NCBI GenBank assembly: GCA_002083515.1
Contig: LWDN01000077.1
Span: 1-6,906, forward strand
DNA: 6,906 bases
Direction of reading: 5' to 3'
Source of the DNA: Proteobacteria bacterium HN_bin10
GTDB taxonomy: Bacteria > Pseudomonadota > Alphaproteobacteria > Caulobacterales > Aquidulcibacteraceae
Under the pieces are notes generated by a model. It saw nothing but the letters and a program-made list of their open reading frames with translations, did not search any database and had not been told where the DNA came from. Position numbers and translations under genes: made by a program. This document shows, in pieces, positions 5,950 to 6,906 of this stretch. The stretch's first letter is position 1, and every line of letters starts with the position of its first letter.

Positions 5950-5963
5950 GGGTCCCCTCCCGC

Positions 5964-6158
5964 CTATTGCCCCGTTCGTTGCCGATACCGCTCCGCTTGT
6001 TTCGGGTCGACTTTTCGCATTCGCTTCAAGAGATTGTCTTTGTCCGGCGAACCGCCCTCCGGCCGCTTGGGGCCGCCCTGATCGTCGGAGGGACTGGTTG
6101 GCTTCGGGATGGGATCAAAGGGCCGTTCCCGACGTTCCACTCGTGTAGACGGTGTCAT
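5964..6158 (-). CDS. ubact: UBact (Pup-like ubiquitin-like modifier), 64 aa
   Basis: UBact is the Pup-type protein tag of Nitrospirota and some other Gram-negative bacteria. It is attached through its C-terminal residue to lysines of proteins to be degraded by the proteasome. The sequence has a basic start (VERRERPFDPIPKP, 7-20), a Pro/Gly/Asp-rich probably disordered middle (21-40), and a charged helical part (DNLLKRMRKVDPKQAERYRQ, 41-60). It ends RTGQ, so the last residue is Gln and would need deamidation by Dop before ligation. Actinobacterial Pup usually ends GGQ or GGE; here only one Gly is present. The ATG at 6158 overlaps the dop stop codon (ATGA) and has AAGGAA about ten bases upstream, so this start is well supported. 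Size, ending and position between dop and prcB together make the call secure despite weak similarity to Pup. Confidence 0.93.
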   Translation of the reverse strand: MTPSTRVERRERPFDPIPKPTSPSDDQGGPKRPEGGSPDKDNLLKRMRKVDPKQAERYRQRTGQ

Positions 6159-6906
6159 GAGTCGGATTCCTTCCGTTGCCGCCAGGTCGCGATGGCCTCG
6201 GCGGGCGATGAGGCGTGAGCAATGACGTCGGCCAGGGCGCGCACCTCGGCCGGCTCGAAGAGATCGTCGAAGCGCAGCTTCACGGGCAGGAGCCCGCCCT
6301 TGAACGTCACGCTCTCCCACTGGATCGATGTGATCTGATCCGGAAATTTCTTGATGCACAGTCCGCGCAGGCCGCCGCGTGTATCGGACGGGCCGGAGTG
6401 GATAGCGGCTTCGATCTCGGCATCGGAGGTCAGCCGATAGGTTTTCCCATCCGCTTCCAACCCCCGATAGAGGCCACGCTCGTGACTGAGATTGTGATAT
6501 TCGAGGTCCAGGCTGGTGAGCCAGGGATCGTCCCAGCCGATGCGTTCCTCACGCACGAAGGTTTCCAGCAAGTAGAGCTTGGTCACCCAGTCGAGGCGGC
6601 CGATCAATGGCGTGTGATCGCTCCGCAGCAGATGGAGGACGTGCTGCCACTCGCGCAGGATCCAGTCCGTGTCCTCGTCGGTGCCGCCGAGCGTCTGCTG
6701 GGCTGACTCCCAATAGGCGGTCTGCAGCTCCAGCCCCGTCAGCATTCGACCGTTTGCCAGTCGAACGGTCGCCTTGAGGTCCGGATCGCATGAGATGGTC
6801 TTGATCGCCTCCACCGGCTGTTCCAGCTCCAGCGAAGGAGCCGCCTCCCGTTCGATAAGGTCGAGCGCCAGCCGGGTCGTCCCCACCTTCAGCGCGGTGG
6901 CGTACT
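6155..6906 (-). CDS. dop: Dop, deamidase/depupylase of Pup/UBact, C-terminal half, truncated by window edge
   Basis: Dop converts the C-terminal Gln of the modifier to Glu and also removes the modifier from targets. It belongs to the same carboxylate-amine ligase fold as PafA. About 250 C-terminal residues are visible; the N-terminal part with the ATP-binding glutamates and the Dop loop lies beyond the right edge. Visible family blocks are YATALKVGTTRLALDLIE, AIKTISCDPDLKATVRLANG, LDWVTKLYLLETF, LDLEYHNLSHERGLYRGL, and SDTRGGLRGLCIKKF. The end, IQWESVTFKGG, matches the Dop C-terminus (WDSVIF type) and not the PafA DPF ending. The frame is open to the edge, so the true start is outside. The stop TGA overlaps the UBact ATG by four bases, placing it in the same operon. 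An Arc/Mpa ATPase gene is expected further upstream. Confidence 0.9.
   Translation of the reverse strand, partial: YATALKVGTTRLALDLIEREAAPSLELEQPVEAIKTISCDPDLKATVRLANGRMLTGLELQTAYWESAQQTLGGTDEDTDWILREWQHVLHLLRSDHTPLIGRLDWVTKLYLLETFVREERIGWDDPWLTSLDLEYHNLSHERGLYRGLEADGKTYRLTSDAEIEAAIHSGPSDTRGGLRGLCIKKFPDQITSIQWESVTFKGGLLPVKLRFDDLFEPAEVRALADVIAHASSPAEAIATWRQRKESDS

Noticed and set aside
5964..6359. A longer 131-codon version of UBact
   Set aside because: The first 67 codons lie out of frame within the dop coding region. The ATGA overlap, the ribosome site and the family length support the start at 6158.

Overview
The window is GC-rich bacterial DNA from what is most likely a Nitrospira-type member of the Nitrospirota. 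The main reason is a five-gene block on the minus strand reading dop, UBact, prcB, prcA, pafA. The small modifier in it has the proline-rich, Gln-ended sequence of the Nitrospirota version of Pup (UBact), not the actinobacterial form. This lineage call rests on family recognition, since no database search was possible.

Layout from left to right. (1) 1-446, minus strand: the N-terminal third of LeuC (leucine biosynthesis), running off the left edge, with a clear extended -10 promoter behind it. (2) 523-739: a 217-bp non-coding element with perfect 20-bp terminal inverted repeats and nested internal palindromes, resembling a MITE. (3) 798-989, plus strand: a 63-residue protein with CxxC and CxC motifs, followed by a hairpin. 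(4) 1157-2422, plus strand: a DUF3391 plus HD-GYP protein that keeps the metal-binding histidines and aspartates but has lost the GYP motif. (5) 2427-2510: twelve degenerate 7-bp tandem repeats in the convergent gap. (6) 2600-6906, minus strand: the Pup/UBact-proteasome operon, with dop running off the right edge.

How the operon works, from family knowledge: Dop deamidates the C-terminal Gln of UBact to Glu and can also remove the modifier from targets. PafA ligates the activated modifier to lysines of target proteins. PrcA and PrcB form the 20S proteasome core that degrades them. The ring ATPase (Arc/Mpa) that would feed substrates in is not in this window and would be expected beyond dop. 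Tight junctions (a 4-nt dop/UBact overlap and an 8-nt prcB/prcA overlap) support co-transcription and translational coupling.

The system itself is known. The less explained signal is between the genes: three spacers each carry short degenerate tandem repeats with a different unit length (6, 7 and 9 bp). The 6-bp and 9-bp tracts are arranged as head-to-head inverted pairs that could fold as hairpins inside the operon transcript.
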